From: RGIG7450 sp045577655
GTDB lineage: Bacteria > Bacillota > Clostridia > RUG12999
DNA: 23,862 bases
Direction of reading: 5' to 3'
Assembly (NCBI GenBank): GCA_045577655.1
Contig: JAZNIU010000048.1
Location: 1 to 23,862 of the forward strand
Numbering within the stretch: the stretch's first letter is position 1; each line of letters begins with the position of its first letter. The notes beneath the pieces are model-generated. The model saw only the letters and a list, made by a program, of their open reading frames with translations. It was not told the DNA's origin and ran no database searches. Positions 6,933 to 13,345 of the stretch are shown in pieces. The position numbers were made by a program, and so were the translations under genes.

Positions 6933-7646
6933 ATGACATTTAGTGAAAGATTTTATCTTAATTTTATAAAAGACAACAGATGGCACTATCTGACAGACGG
7001 TCTTCTTGTAACCCTTGAGATTACATTTTTTTCTGTTCTTTTAGGTATTGCTATCGGTGTTATTATTGCAGGTATTCGCTCAACCCACGATAAAATTATC
7101 GGGGATACAAAATCGCCATTTAAAAGATTTTTACTTAAATTCTTTAATGCTATTGCAAACATTTATCTTACTGTTATAAGGGGTACACCGGTTGTGCTGC
7201 AGCTTATGATAGCTTACTATGTAATTTTTGTAACTTCCAACAATAAGGTGCTTGTTGCAGTTCTTGCGTTTGGCATAAATTCGGGCGCATATGTTGCAGA
7301 GATTGTTCGTTCGGGTATTATGAGCATTGACCAGGGGCAGACAGAAGCAGGTCGTTCGCTTGGATTTAACTATATGCAGACAATGTTTACCATTGTGCTT
7401 CCCCAGGCGTTTAAAAACATTCTTCCGGCTCTTGCAAACGAGTTTATAGTATTGCTCAAAGAAACATCTGTGTGCGGATATGTTGCCCTTCAGGATTTGA
7501 CGCGTGGCGGCGATATTATCCGTGGCAGAACCTACGATGCATTCTTCCCGCTGCTTGCCGTTGCGGCAATTTATCTTGTGCTGGTAGTTGTATTTACAAA
7601 GTTTGTTGACATCCTTGAGAGGAGGCTGCGTAAGAGTGAAAGATAA
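6933..7646 (+). CDS. Amino-acid ABC transporter permease (HisM/GlnP type)
   Basis: A 237-residue integral membrane subunit that forms the translocation channel. It has about five hydrophobic segments, near residues 23-48, 72-92, 97-115, 165-185 and 207-227. The cytoplasmic EAA loop that contacts the ATPase is at about residues 136-152 (E-A-G-R-S-L-G then I-V-L-P-Q). The region 35-65 contains a charged insertion (STHDKIIGDTKSPFKR), slightly longer than in many homologues. The ATG at 6933 follows GAAAGGAT at a normal distance. Its 3' end overlaps the start of the ATPase gene by 11 bases, so the two are translationally coupled. It belongs with the binding protein upstream. Confidence 0.92.
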   Translation: MTFSERFYLNFIKDNRWHYLTDGLLVTLEITFFSVLLGIAIGVIIAGIRSTHDKIIGDTKSPFKRFLLKFFNAIANIYLTVIRGTPVVLQLMIAYYVIFVTSNNKVLVAVLAFGINSGAYVAEIVRSGIMSIDQGQTEAGRSLGFNYMQTMFTIVLPQAFKNILPALANEFIVLLKETSVCGYVALQDLTRGGDIIRGRTYDAFFPLLAVAAIYLVLVVVFTKFVDILERRLRKSER

Positions 7647-8379
7647 TTTTCTTATTAAAACAGAAAATCTTTGCAAACACTATTATGGCGGAGAAATAAA
7701 AGCTCTTGACAATGTGTCGGCAAATATATCAAAAGGCGAAGTTGTTGTTATCATAGGCCCCTCGGGAAGTGGCAAATCAACATTTTTAAGGTCTCTCAAC
7801 CTGCTTGAAACACCTACTTCCGGTACAATTCTTTTTGAAGATATTGACATAACAGATGTAAAAGTGAATATAAACCTTCATCGCAGAAGAATGGGTATGG
7901 TGTTTCAGCATTTCAACTTGTTCCCGCATATGACTGTACTTAAAAATCTCACTACAGCTCCTATGAAACTTCTTAAAATGAGTAAAGAAGATGCGGAAAA
8001 GAAAGCAATGGAACTTCTTGAAAGAGTTGGACTTGCTGACAGGGCGGAAGCATATCCCTCCCAGCTTTCGGGCGGACAGAAACAGAGGGTAGCTATCGTT
8101 CGTGCTCTTTGTATGAACCCCGATGTTATGCTTTTTGACGAACCCACAAGTGCGCTTGACCCTGAAATGGTCGGAGAAGTTCTGACGGTTATGAAAGGGC
8201 TAGCAAAAGAGGGGATGACAATGGTTGTTGTTACTCACGAAATGGGGTTTGCCCGTGAGGTTGCAGACAGAGTAATTTTCATGTCTGACGGCCAGATTGT
8301 TGAAGAGGGCACGCCTCAAGAGATTTTTGAATCTCCCATAGATGAAAGAACAAAACAATTTCTTCAGAATGTACTATAA
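7636..8379 (+). CDS. Amino-acid ABC transporter ATP-binding protein (GlnQ type)
   Basis: A 247-residue ATPase that energises amino-acid uptake. It shows Walker A GPSGSGKS (41-48), Q-loop Q91, signature LSGGQ (144-148), Walker B VMLFDEP (164-170), D-loop SALD and switch histidine H201, all intact. The GTG at 7636 is chosen because the family starts there and AGGAGG (7620-7625) lies ten bases upstream; an in-frame ATG at 7588 would add 16 residues unlike the family and lies before that SD. The gene overlaps the permease by 11 bases and is followed by a strong terminator, closing the operon. Confidence 0.93.
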   Translation: MKDNFLIKTENLCKHYYGGEIKALDNVSANISKGEVVVIIGPSGSGKSTFLRSLNLLETPTSGTILFEDIDITDVKVNINLHRRRMGMVFQHFNLFPHMTVLKNLTTAPMKLLKMSKEDAEKKAMELLERVGLADRAEAYPSQLSGGQKQRVAIVRALCMNPDVMLFDEPTSALDPEMVGEVLTVMKGLAKEGMTMVVVTHEMGFAREVADRVIFMSDGQIVEEGTPQEIFESPIDERTKQFLQNVL

Positions 8380-8388
8380 AAATATTAA

Positions 8389-8419
8389 AGACGAACATTT
8401 GAAATGTTCGTCTTTTTTT
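8389..8419 (+). terminator. Terminator of the amino-acid transporter operon
   Basis: AGACGAACATT (8389-8399) pairs with AATGTTCGTCT (8403-8413) around a 3-base loop, followed by a T-run (8413-8419), ten bases after the ATPase stop. Confidence 0.93.
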
Positions 8420-8431
8420 CATAAAATCCTG

Positions 8432-8460
8432 TTGCAAAGACAAAAAAATGATGATATAAT
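8432..8460 (+). promoter_or_regulatory. Sigma-A promoter for queT
   Basis: TTGCAA (8432-8437) and a perfect TATAAT (8455-8460) are separated by 17 bases. The start near 8467 would place the riboswitch-like hairpin at the very 5' end of the message. Confidence 0.75.
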
Positions 8461-8473
8461 ATATATGTATATA

Positions 8474-8520
8474 AAGTCAGTCGCGATAACCTGACTTAAA
8501 ACAAAACAAGAAAGAGATGA
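8474..8520 (+). promoter_or_regulatory. preQ1-I riboswitch-like leader, probably translational
   Basis: A 7-bp stem AAGTCAG/CTGACTT (8474-8480/8491-8497) closes the loop UCGCGAUAAC and is followed by the A-rich tail AAAACAAAACAAG (8498-8510). From memory of the Thermoanaerobacter tengcongensis preQ1-I aptamer, the loop (UCGC-N2-UAAC) and the ACAAAACAAG tail are nearly the same, so this fits the H-type pseudoknot. The tail runs straight into the SD-like AAAGAGATGA (8511-8520) of queT. Bound preQ1 would therefore hide the SD and reduce translation. The gene it controls is a predicted queuosine-precursor transporter, which agrees. Confidence 0.82.
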
Positions 8521-8524
8521 TAGT

Positions 8525-9004
8525 ATGAAAATTTCCAAAACAAGAGGGCTTGTTTTTGCAGGAGTTATAGCGGCAATTTATGCCGGAATATCTTTTCTTC
8601 CCGGGATATCTATGATAAGTTTCGGGCCGCTGCAGCTTAGACTTTCTGAAGCGCTCTGCTCGCTTGCACTGCTTTCGCCATGGGCAATTCCCGGACTTGC
8701 TATAGGTTGTTTTATAACAAATCTTGCAAGCCCTATGATGATGGTTGATTTGCCGTTCGGCACACTGGCAACGCTTATTGCGGCAATTTTTACATACCTG
8801 CTGAGAAAAAAACCTTTTATCGCACTTCTCATGCCGGTCGTTGCAAACGGAATTATTGTTGGAACCATAATAACCTTTTTTGTTCCCGGAAGTGCAGCAA
8901 TCTGGCTTAATATGCTGACTGTTGCAGCGGGGGAAGCGGTGGTTTGTTATCTTTTTGGATATCCGCTGTATAAAGCGGTGGACAAAACAATCAAGATTCG
9001 CTAA
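8525..9004 (+). CDS. queT: Queuosine precursor transporter QueT
   Basis: A 159-residue membrane protein of the QueT (DUF988) family, the S-component of an ECF-type importer for preQ0/preQ1, the deazaguanine precursors of the tRNA nucleoside queuosine. About five hydrophobic segments span the protein, near residues 9-30, 39-63, 73-92, 97-117 and 122-143. Family signatures are FGPLQLRLSEAL (33-44) and the loop SPMMMVDLPFGTLAT (69-83). Length is normal. The ATG at 8525 has only a weak SD (AAAGAGATGA), as expected when an upstream riboswitch sets access to it. The gene is single, between two terminator/promoter breaks; no queuosine biosynthesis gene is in the window, so the cell may salvage the precursor. 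The energising ECF module must be encoded elsewhere. Confidence 0.88.
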   Translation: MKISKTRGLVFAGVIAAIYAGISFLPGISMISFGPLQLRLSEALCSLALLSPWAIPGLAIGCFITNLASPMMMVDLPFGTLATLIAAIFTYLLRKKPFIALLMPVVANGIIVGTIITFFVPGSAAIWLNMLTVAAGEAVVCYLFGYPLYKAVDKTIKIR

Positions 9005-9054
9005 GAAGTAATTTGAAATTTATTATATAAAGAAAAACAACAGAGGTGAAAAGT

Positions 9055-9906
9055 GTGAATTTCATTCAACCGCTTAAAAATTTTGTGTATATAGGATGGA
9101 TTGATATTATTGATATAATAATCGTTTCCTATATATTTTACAAGGTGGGAAGTCTTGTAAAAGAAACGCGTGCTCAGCAGGTTATGAAAGGTATTATAAT
9201 TCTGCTAGTTGCAACTCAGCTGAGTGAATGGCTGCAGCTTAACGCGCTCAACTACATACTTGTCAACCTCATGCAATTTGGTATTCTTGCGCTTATCATA
9301 GTTTTCCAGCCCGAGCTCAGAAGGGTTCTTGAAAAAATGGGCAGGTTCAATGTTGGTGCTATATTTAAAGCAGACCCCAGTGCAGGAAGTTATAATATGG
9401 GAGAGACCATCAACAGTATTGCTCTTGCGGCAGGCAATTTGTCTCTCACAAAAACAGGAGCGCTTATTGTTATTGAACGTGAAACAAGACTTGGCGAAAT
9501 AGCCGGAACAGGCACAAGCCTTGATGCAGAGGTTTCCAATCAGCTTCTTGAAAACGTGTTCTTCCACAATTCTCCTCTTCATGACGGAGCGCTTATTGTC
9601 AGAAGAAACAGAATTGTTGCAGCCGGCTGTTATCTGCCGCTTACTGAGGACAGAACACTGAGCAAAAGTCTTGGAACAAGACATCGAGCAGGCATCGGAA
9701 TAACCGAAACTGCCGACTGCGTTGTTGTAATTGTTTCGGAAGAAACAGGCAACATTTCAGTAGCTATGGGAGGAGCACTTGAAACACAGTTCACTCCGGA
9801 CACACTGAAAAAGAAACTTACCAACGTGCTTGTTCCACCAAAAATCCAGGTATCTGAAAGCAGTAAGACCATTGTAAAGAAGGTGAAGGATAAATGGAAA
9901 AAATAG
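9055..9906 (+). CDS. cdaA: Diadenylate cyclase CdaA
   Basis: A 283-residue membrane-bound enzyme that joins two ATP into cyclic-di-AMP, the messenger controlling potassium and osmolyte balance and cell-wall homeostasis. Three N-terminal membrane segments lie at about 13-31, 44-59 and 66-84. The DAC domain follows (about 95-255) with both catalytic motifs intact: DGA (177-179) in PLHDGALIV and RHR (209-211) in GTRHRAGIG. Start choice: the GTG at 9046 lies inside the SD AGAGGTGA (9042-9049), so the next in-frame GTG at 9055 is used. Its last 13 bases overlap cdaR, the standard arrangement. The usual third gene, glmM, is replaced here by a nucleotidyltransferase gene. Confidence 0.95.
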   Translation: MNFIQPLKNFVYIGWIDIIDIIIVSYIFYKVGSLVKETRAQQVMKGIIILLVATQLSEWLQLNALNYILVNLMQFGILALIIVFQPELRRVLEKMGRFNVGAIFKADPSAGSYNMGETINSIALAAGNLSLTKTGALIVIERETRLGEIAGTGTSLDAEVSNQLLENVFFHNSPLHDGALIVRRNRIVAAGCYLPLTEDRTLSKSLGTRHRAGIGITETADCVVVIVSEETGNISVAMGGALETQFTPDTLKKKLTNVLVPPKIQVSESSKTIVKKVKDKWKK

Positions 9907-10859
9907 AACCGGTAAAAGAAGAACGCAAAAATCTGATGGAAAACAGAACTTTTTTAAAAGTTCTTTCCATTGTCCTGGCAATTTTTCTCTGGCTTTATGT
10001 TGTTGTAACACAAGACCCCACAAGAACAAGCAAGGTTGACAATGTTGAAGTTATATGCGGACTCAACCAGTATCAGATAAACGAAGGACTCAACATAATT
10101 TCCAAATCGGATGACAAAGTTTCCTTTTCCGCAACGGGAAAAAGAAGTCTTGTTACAGGTGTTAAAGGCAGCTACTATGCAAAGCTCGACCTGCAGAACA
10201 TTTCCGAACCCGGAAAATATAACATCGACCCGCAGATTTCCAAACCGGAAGGGGTTTATGTTTCGGGCGTTTCACCATCGGTCATTGAAGTGTATGTAGA
10301 CAAATATGTTTCTTCAACTGTTCCGCTGATAACCGAAACAAGAGGGACATTAAGCAAAGACCTCATCATAACGGGGATGACCACAGATGTTTCCCAGGCA
10401 TCTCTCCAGCTGCCGTCACTTGCTCTCGGTCAGATTGCATATGTCGGGGCTGTGGTTGATTTGTCAAGCATCAAATCGTCCGAGGTTATAAACTGCACGC
10501 CCGTCCTTTTTGATGCCGAGAAAAAAGTAATTGACATTAAAAATGTTGTTATGGACATAAAAAACATTGTGGTAACAATAACAGTTGAAAAGGTGAAAAA
10601 TGTCAAAATTGTTCCCGCTATAGAAGGACTTGAAAAGTTTGGCGGCGGACTTACCGTGAATGTTCTGCCCAAAAGCATAGACATCTGCGGCGACAAAGAA
10701 ATTCTGGACGCGGTAGAATCGGTTTCGACAAAACCCATAAAACTTAAGAAAAATGTGACCGTCGGTGAGGAGTTGCAGGTTGCCCTGCAGCTGCCGGCAG
10801 GAACCAAACTTAAAGACAGCAGCCTTGGCAGCGTCAAAATTGTATTTTCTGAAAGGTAG
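9894..10859 (+). CDS. cdaR: CdaR, YbbR-domain regulator of CdaA
   Basis: A 321-residue protein with one N-terminal membrane segment (about 21-38, LKVLSIVLAIFLWLYVVV) and an extracellular part built of YbbR-like beta repeats (about 45-125, 130-220 and 230-318). In Firmicutes CdaR binds CdaA at the membrane and tunes cyclic-di-AMP production. The ATG at 9894 follows GAAGGTGAAGGAT within the end of cdaA; the overlap implies translational coupling. A later ATG (9936) would still keep the membrane segment but has no comparable SD. Length is at the short end for CdaR proteins, which often have four repeats. Confidence 0.88.
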   Translation: MEKIEPVKEERKNLMENRTFLKVLSIVLAIFLWLYVVVTQDPTRTSKVDNVEVICGLNQYQINEGLNIISKSDDKVSFSATGKRSLVTGVKGSYYAKLDLQNISEPGKYNIDPQISKPEGVYVSGVSPSVIEVYVDKYVSSTVPLITETRGTLSKDLIITGMTTDVSQASLQLPSLALGQIAYVGAVVDLSSIKSSEVINCTPVLFDAEKKVIDIKNVVMDIKNIVVTITVEKVKNVKIVPAIEGLEKFGGGLTVNVLPKSIDICGDKEILDAVESVSTKPIKLKKNVTVGEELQVALQLPAGTKLKDSSLGSVKIVFSER

Positions 10860-10867
10860 GATATAAT

Positions 10868-11608
10868 ATGAAAGCGATTATACTTGCAGCCGGTTATGCA
10901 ACAAGACTTTACCCGCTTACAATAGACAAACCAAAAGCACTTCTTCCAATAGCAGACAAACCGATACTTGATTATATCGTGGACGAAATTGAAACAATAG
11001 ATGCGGTGGACAGTCTGACTGTTGTTAGCAACGACAAGTTCTTTCCCAACTTCAGCGCGTGGAAAGAGTCGCGCAAGTCAAGACTTGATATAACAATTTT
11101 AAATGACAACACAACTGATGACACCAACAAGCTCGGTGCAGTGGGAGATATTGAGTTTGCAATAGAAACTCTCGGAATTGACGACGACATACTTGTTATG
11201 GCGGGAGACAATATCTTCACATTCAGACTCAAAGACTATGCGACATTTTATGAAGAAAAAAATACCGACTGTATTCTTGCTAAAAGAATAGACAACATAA
11301 ACGATCTTAAACGTATGGGCAACGCGGTGATAGATGAAACCGGCAAAGTGACCGACATGGTTGAAAAACCGGAAAACCCGCCCTCAAACCTTGCGGTTTA
11401 TGCAGCTTATTTTTATAAGAAGGAAACACTTCCTATGATAAAGAAATATTTGAGCGAGGGAGGCAACCCCGACGCACCCGGATTTTTCCCATCCTGGCTG
11501 CACAAACAAAAGGATGTTTTTGCTTATGTTTTTGAAGGTGAGTGTTATGATATAGGAACGCCCGAGTCGTATAAAAGCGTTAATGAAATCTTTTTAAACA
11601 AGAAATAA
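10868..11608 (+). CDS. Sugar-phosphate nucleotidyltransferase family protein
   Basis: A 246-residue cytoplasmic enzyme of the nucleotidyl-transferase (GT-A-like) family that makes NDP-sugars from a nucleoside triphosphate and a sugar 1-phosphate. The nucleotide-binding start LAAGYATRLYPLT (6-18) with KPKALLPIADKP (21-32) is intact, and MAGDN near residues 111-115 supplies the metal-binding Asp. C-terminal YDIGTPESY is typical of the substrate-binding end. It has no left-handed beta-helix, so it is not GlmU-like and cannot be a bifunctional enzyme. The product (dTDP-, UDP- or GDP-sugar) cannot be deduced. It starts nine bases after cdaR, so it probably shares its transcript, and ends at a terminator. 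A link between cell-envelope sugar supply and cyclic-di-AMP is only an inference from position. Confidence 0.85.
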   Translation: MKAIILAAGYATRLYPLTIDKPKALLPIADKPILDYIVDEIETIDAVDSLTVVSNDKFFPNFSAWKESRKSRLDITILNDNTTDDTNKLGAVGDIEFAIETLGIDDDILVMAGDNIFTFRLKDYATFYEEKNTDCILAKRIDNINDLKRMGNAVIDETGKVTDMVEKPENPPSNLAVYAAYFYKKETLPMIKKYLSEGGNPDAPGFFPSWLHKQKDVFAYVFEGECYDIGTPESYKSVNEIFLNKK

Positions 11609-11615
11609 AAAAGGC

Positions 11616-11651
11616 ATCGGACCTATGAAAATGGGTCCGATATCTTTTTTT
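11616..11651 (+). terminator. Terminator after cdaA-cdaR-nucleotidyltransferase
   Basis: ATCGGACC (11616-11623) pairs with GGTCCGAT (11634-11641) around a 10-base loop, followed by a run of T (11644-11651). Confidence 0.92.
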
Positions 11652-11671
11652 GAGAAAGTTTAACAAAAGTG

Positions 11672-11700
11672 TTGACAAGCATAAAAAAGTGTGATACAAT
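11672..11700 (+). promoter_or_regulatory. Sigma-A promoter of the rpmG-secE-nusG-rpl block
   Basis: A perfect TTGACA (11672-11677), a 17-base spacer and TACAAT (11695-11700). It is the first clear promoter before the ribosomal block and leaves a leader of about 75 bases. Confidence 0.82.
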
Positions 11701-11707
11701 GGAGTAT

Positions 11708-11754
11708 ACCTTGGCGTAGGTTCTTTTTTTTTCGAAAAATAATACAAAAGAACC
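11708..11754 (+). promoter_or_regulatory. rpmG leader with two mutually exclusive hairpins
   Basis: A short stem ACCT/AGGT (11708-11711/11718-11721) is followed by TC and a run of ten T residues (11723-11732), resembling a weak early terminator. The alternative pairing GGTTCTTTT (11719-11727) with AAAAGAACC (11746-11754) uses the same bases. This could be an attenuator for the operon; the first stem is too short to be certain. Confidence 0.3.
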
Positions 11755-11781
11755 CGAAACTTTTACTAGGAGGATGTAGCA

Positions 11782-11931
11782 ATGAGAGTAAAAATAACTT
11801 TTGCTTGCAGTGAATGTAAACAGAGAAATTACAACACTATGAAAAATAAGAAGAACGATCCGGACAGACTCGAACTTAAAAAGTATTGCAGATTCTGCAA
11901 AAAACATACCCTGCACAAGGAAACAAAGTAA
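11782..11931 (+). CDS. rpmG: 50S ribosomal protein L33 (zinc-binding form)
   Basis: A 49-residue ribosomal protein of the large subunit. Two CxxC pairs, C9-C12 and C36-C39, form the zinc ribbon of the C+ paralogue. The family pattern ITFACSEC at the start and KYCRFCKKHTLHKETK at the end is complete. The ATG at 11782 follows the SD AGGAGG (11768-11773). It is the first gene of the secE-nusG block, its usual place in Firmicutes. Confidence 0.95.
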   Translation: MRVKITFACSECKQRNYNTMKNKKNDPDRLELKKYCRFCKKHTLHKETK

Positions 11932-11968
11932 GTTGGTCTAAAAACCGGTTGAAAGGACGGATTGTGTT

Positions 11969-12175
11969 ATGGCAGAGAAAAAAGAGGGTAAAGGCGCCGC
12001 AATCAAAAATTGGTTTAAAGGCGTTAAATCCGAATTAAAGAAAATAGTTTGGCCTACTGGTAATAAGATTATAAAGGATTCTGTCATAGTTATTGTTTCG
12101 GTAGCTATTGTCAGTGCCTTTTTGTCCGTGATTAACTGGGTGTTCCATCTGGGACTTGAAAAGTTATTGGGCTAA
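11969..12175 (+). CDS. secE: Preprotein translocase subunit SecE
   Basis: A 68-residue single-span membrane protein, the clamp subunit of the SecYEG export channel. The conserved amphipathic segment before the membrane, GVKSELKKIVWPT (19-31), is complete, with the SecE hallmark K-x-V-x-W-P. One membrane segment follows at about 41-62. The short form with one span is normal in Firmicutes. The SD GAAAGGA (11951-11957) precedes the ATG. It is placed between rpmG and nusG as usual. Confidence 0.95.
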   Translation: MAEKKEGKGAAIKNWFKGVKSELKKIVWPTGNKIIKDSVIVIVSVAIVSAFLSVINWVFHLGLEKLLG

Positions 12176-12185
12176 TAATCTTATA

Positions 12186-12223
12186 GGGAAGGAGAAAGGC
12201 GGCACTGCTGCTTTTTCGAAAGT
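12186..12223 (+). promoter_or_regulatory. Hairpin-bridged ribosome-binding site of nusG
   Basis: The only good SD before nusG, GGGAAGGAG (12186-12194), ends 29 bases before the ATG, too far for normal use. The bases between can fold into a 9-bp stem, AAAGGCGGC (12195-12203) with GCTGCTTTT (12207-12215), two of the pairs being G-U, around a 3-base loop. Folding would leave only eight bases between SD and ATG, a normal distance. Confidence 0.5.
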
Positions 12224-12742
12224 ATGGCTGGAATTGCAAAATGGTATGTTATTCACACCTATTCGGGCTATGAGAAAAAGGTTGAAACCAATATCACCAA
12301 ACTCATAGAAAACCGTGGGCTTGAAGAACAGATTGTAGACATAAGAGTTCCTGAGGAAACGGTGGTGGACCCCGAATCCAAAAAGGAATCAAAAAGAAAA
12401 CTCTTTCCGGGTTATGTGTTCATAAAAATGGTTATGTCAGACGATGCATGGCACGACATAAAGAACATTCGTGGTGTTACAGGGTTTGTAGGTCCTGAAT
12501 CCAAACCTGTTGCACTCACCGAAGAAGAACTGGAAAGTATGAAACTTGAAGTAAAACCCATTAAAGTTGATTTTGTCGAAGGAGACACTGTCAAGATTAT
12601 TGACGGTCCTCTTGCGGGATATATGGGTAAAGTTATTGAGCTTAAAGCTGATAAGAGCAAGGTTAAAGTGTCTGTTGATTTGTTTATGGGCAGAGAAACA
12701 GAAGTTGATCTTGAAATTTATCAGGTTGAAGCACTTGATTAG
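12224..12742 (+). CDS. nusG: Transcription termination/antitermination factor NusG
   Basis: A 172-residue two-domain elongation factor that binds RNA polymerase and couples it to Rho, S10 and pausing signals. The NGN domain (about 4-105) begins with KWYVIHTYSGYEKKV and contains the FPGYVFIKM core; the KOW domain (about 120-170) has the motif DGPLAGYMGKV. Length is normal. The start is fixed by the conserved N-terminus. The SD arrangement is unusual and is described in its own entry. It lies between secE and rplK, as in most bacteria. Confidence 0.96.
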   Translation: MAGIAKWYVIHTYSGYEKKVETNITKLIENRGLEEQIVDIRVPEETVVDPESKKESKRKLFPGYVFIKMVMSDDAWHDIKNIRGVTGFVGPESKPVALTEEELESMKLEVKPIKVDFVEGDTVKIIDGPLAGYMGKVIELKADKSKVKVSVDLFMGRETEVDLEIYQVEALD

Positions 12743-12773
12743 TATAGCGTTCGCATCTTGCGATTTGTTATAA

Positions 12774-12812
12774 GTGGGAGGATGTAAATATAAATGCATC
12801 TGCCATTACCAC
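12774..12812 (+). promoter_or_regulatory. L1-site mimic hairpin before rplK
   Basis: GTGG (12774-12777) pairs with CCAC (12809-12812). Inside, GATG (12781-12784) pairs with CATC (12797-12800), leaving GGAG-like bases on the left and TGCCATTA on the right. The strand pattern GUGGGAG ... A-U/A-U-ACCAC is the same as in the L1-binding stalk base of 23S rRNA as I remember it (GUGGGAG ... AAUACCAC). The hairpin lies just before the SD of rplK and is probably the autoregulatory binding site for ribosomal protein L1. Confidence 0.65.
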
Positions 12813-12836
12813 ATTGTTTATAAGGAGGCGTAAAAC

Positions 12837-13262
12837 ATGGCTCAGAAAATTGCAGGTTTTATTAAATTACAAATCCCTGCGGGCAAAGCTACTCCGGCAC
12901 CCCCGGTTGGTCCTGCCCTGGGTCAGCATGGTGTTAACATCATGCAATTCTGTAAGGAATTCAACGAAAAAACCGCTAAAGACGCAGGTCTTATCATTCC
13001 GGTAGTTATTACCGTGTATGCCGACAGATCTTTCAGTTTCATCACAAAGACTCCGCCGGCAGCAGTTCTGCTCAAAAAAGCATGTAAAATTGAAAGCGGT
13101 AGCGGCGTACCTAACAAGACCAAAGTTGCAAAAATATCCAAAGAAGATGTTAAAGCAATTGCGGAAACAAAAATGGCTGACCTTAATGCAGCTACAATTG
13201 AGACAGCAATGAGCATGATTGCGGGCACAGCACGCAGCATGGGTATCGTTGTTGAAGACTAA
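12837..13262 (+). CDS. rplK: 50S ribosomal protein L11
   Basis: A 141-residue ribosomal protein of the GTPase-associated centre, contacting 23S rRNA and elongation factors. The conserved N-terminal stretch FIKLQIPAGKATPAPPVGPA begins near residue 7, and the C-terminal RNA-binding domain ends with the usual GTARSMGI. Length is the family standard. The ATG at 12837 follows TAAGGAGG (12821-12828). Upstream lies an L1-site-like hairpin, so rplK and rplA are likely controlled by L1. Confidence 0.97.
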   Translation: MAQKIAGFIKLQIPAGKATPAPPVGPALGQHGVNIMQFCKEFNEKTAKDAGLIIPVVITVYADRSFSFITKTPPAAVLLKKACKIESGSGVPNKTKVAKISKEDVKAIAETKMADLNAATIETAMSMIAGTARSMGIVVED

Positions 13263-13270
13263 AAGGTACG

Positions 13271-13287
13271 GGAATTAGGTTAATTCC
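13271..13287 (+). other. Short hairpin between rplK and rplA
   Basis: GGAATTA (13271-13277) and TAATTCC (13281-13287) form a 7-bp perfect stem with a 3-base loop, nine bases before the L1-site mimic. No T-run follows, so it is not a terminator; it may be a processing or stabilising structure. Confidence 0.4.
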
Positions 13288-13296
13288 TTGAAAAAC

Positions 13297-13330
13297 GTGG
13301 GAGAAAGACAAGGTTCTTTCGTAAAACCAC
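13297..13330 (+). promoter_or_regulatory. L1-site mimic hairpin before rplA
   Basis: GTGG (13297-13300) pairs with CCAC (13327-13330); the inner stem is GAAAGA (13303-13308) with TCTTTC (13315-13320). Two bases (GA) on the left face six (GTAAAA) on the right. The layout GUGGGAG ... AAAACCAC repeats that before rplK while the inner stem sequence differs, which suggests selection on structure. It ends just before the SD GAGGAGG of rplA. Confidence 0.65.
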
Positions 13331-13345
13331 TGAGGAGGTAAAAAA

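Noticed and set aside
9046..9054. GTG at 9046 as cdaA start
   Set aside because: This GTG is part of the SD AGAGGTGA; the GTG at 9055 has the right spacing.
12752..12762. Terminator after nusG (CGCA/TGCG hairpin)
   Set aside because: Only a 4-bp stem followed by ATTTGTTAT; too weak to call, and rplK has no separate promoter that I can see.
13271..13287. Terminator between rplK and rplA
   Set aside because: A clean 7-bp hairpin but no T-run follows, and the rplA leader continues straight on.
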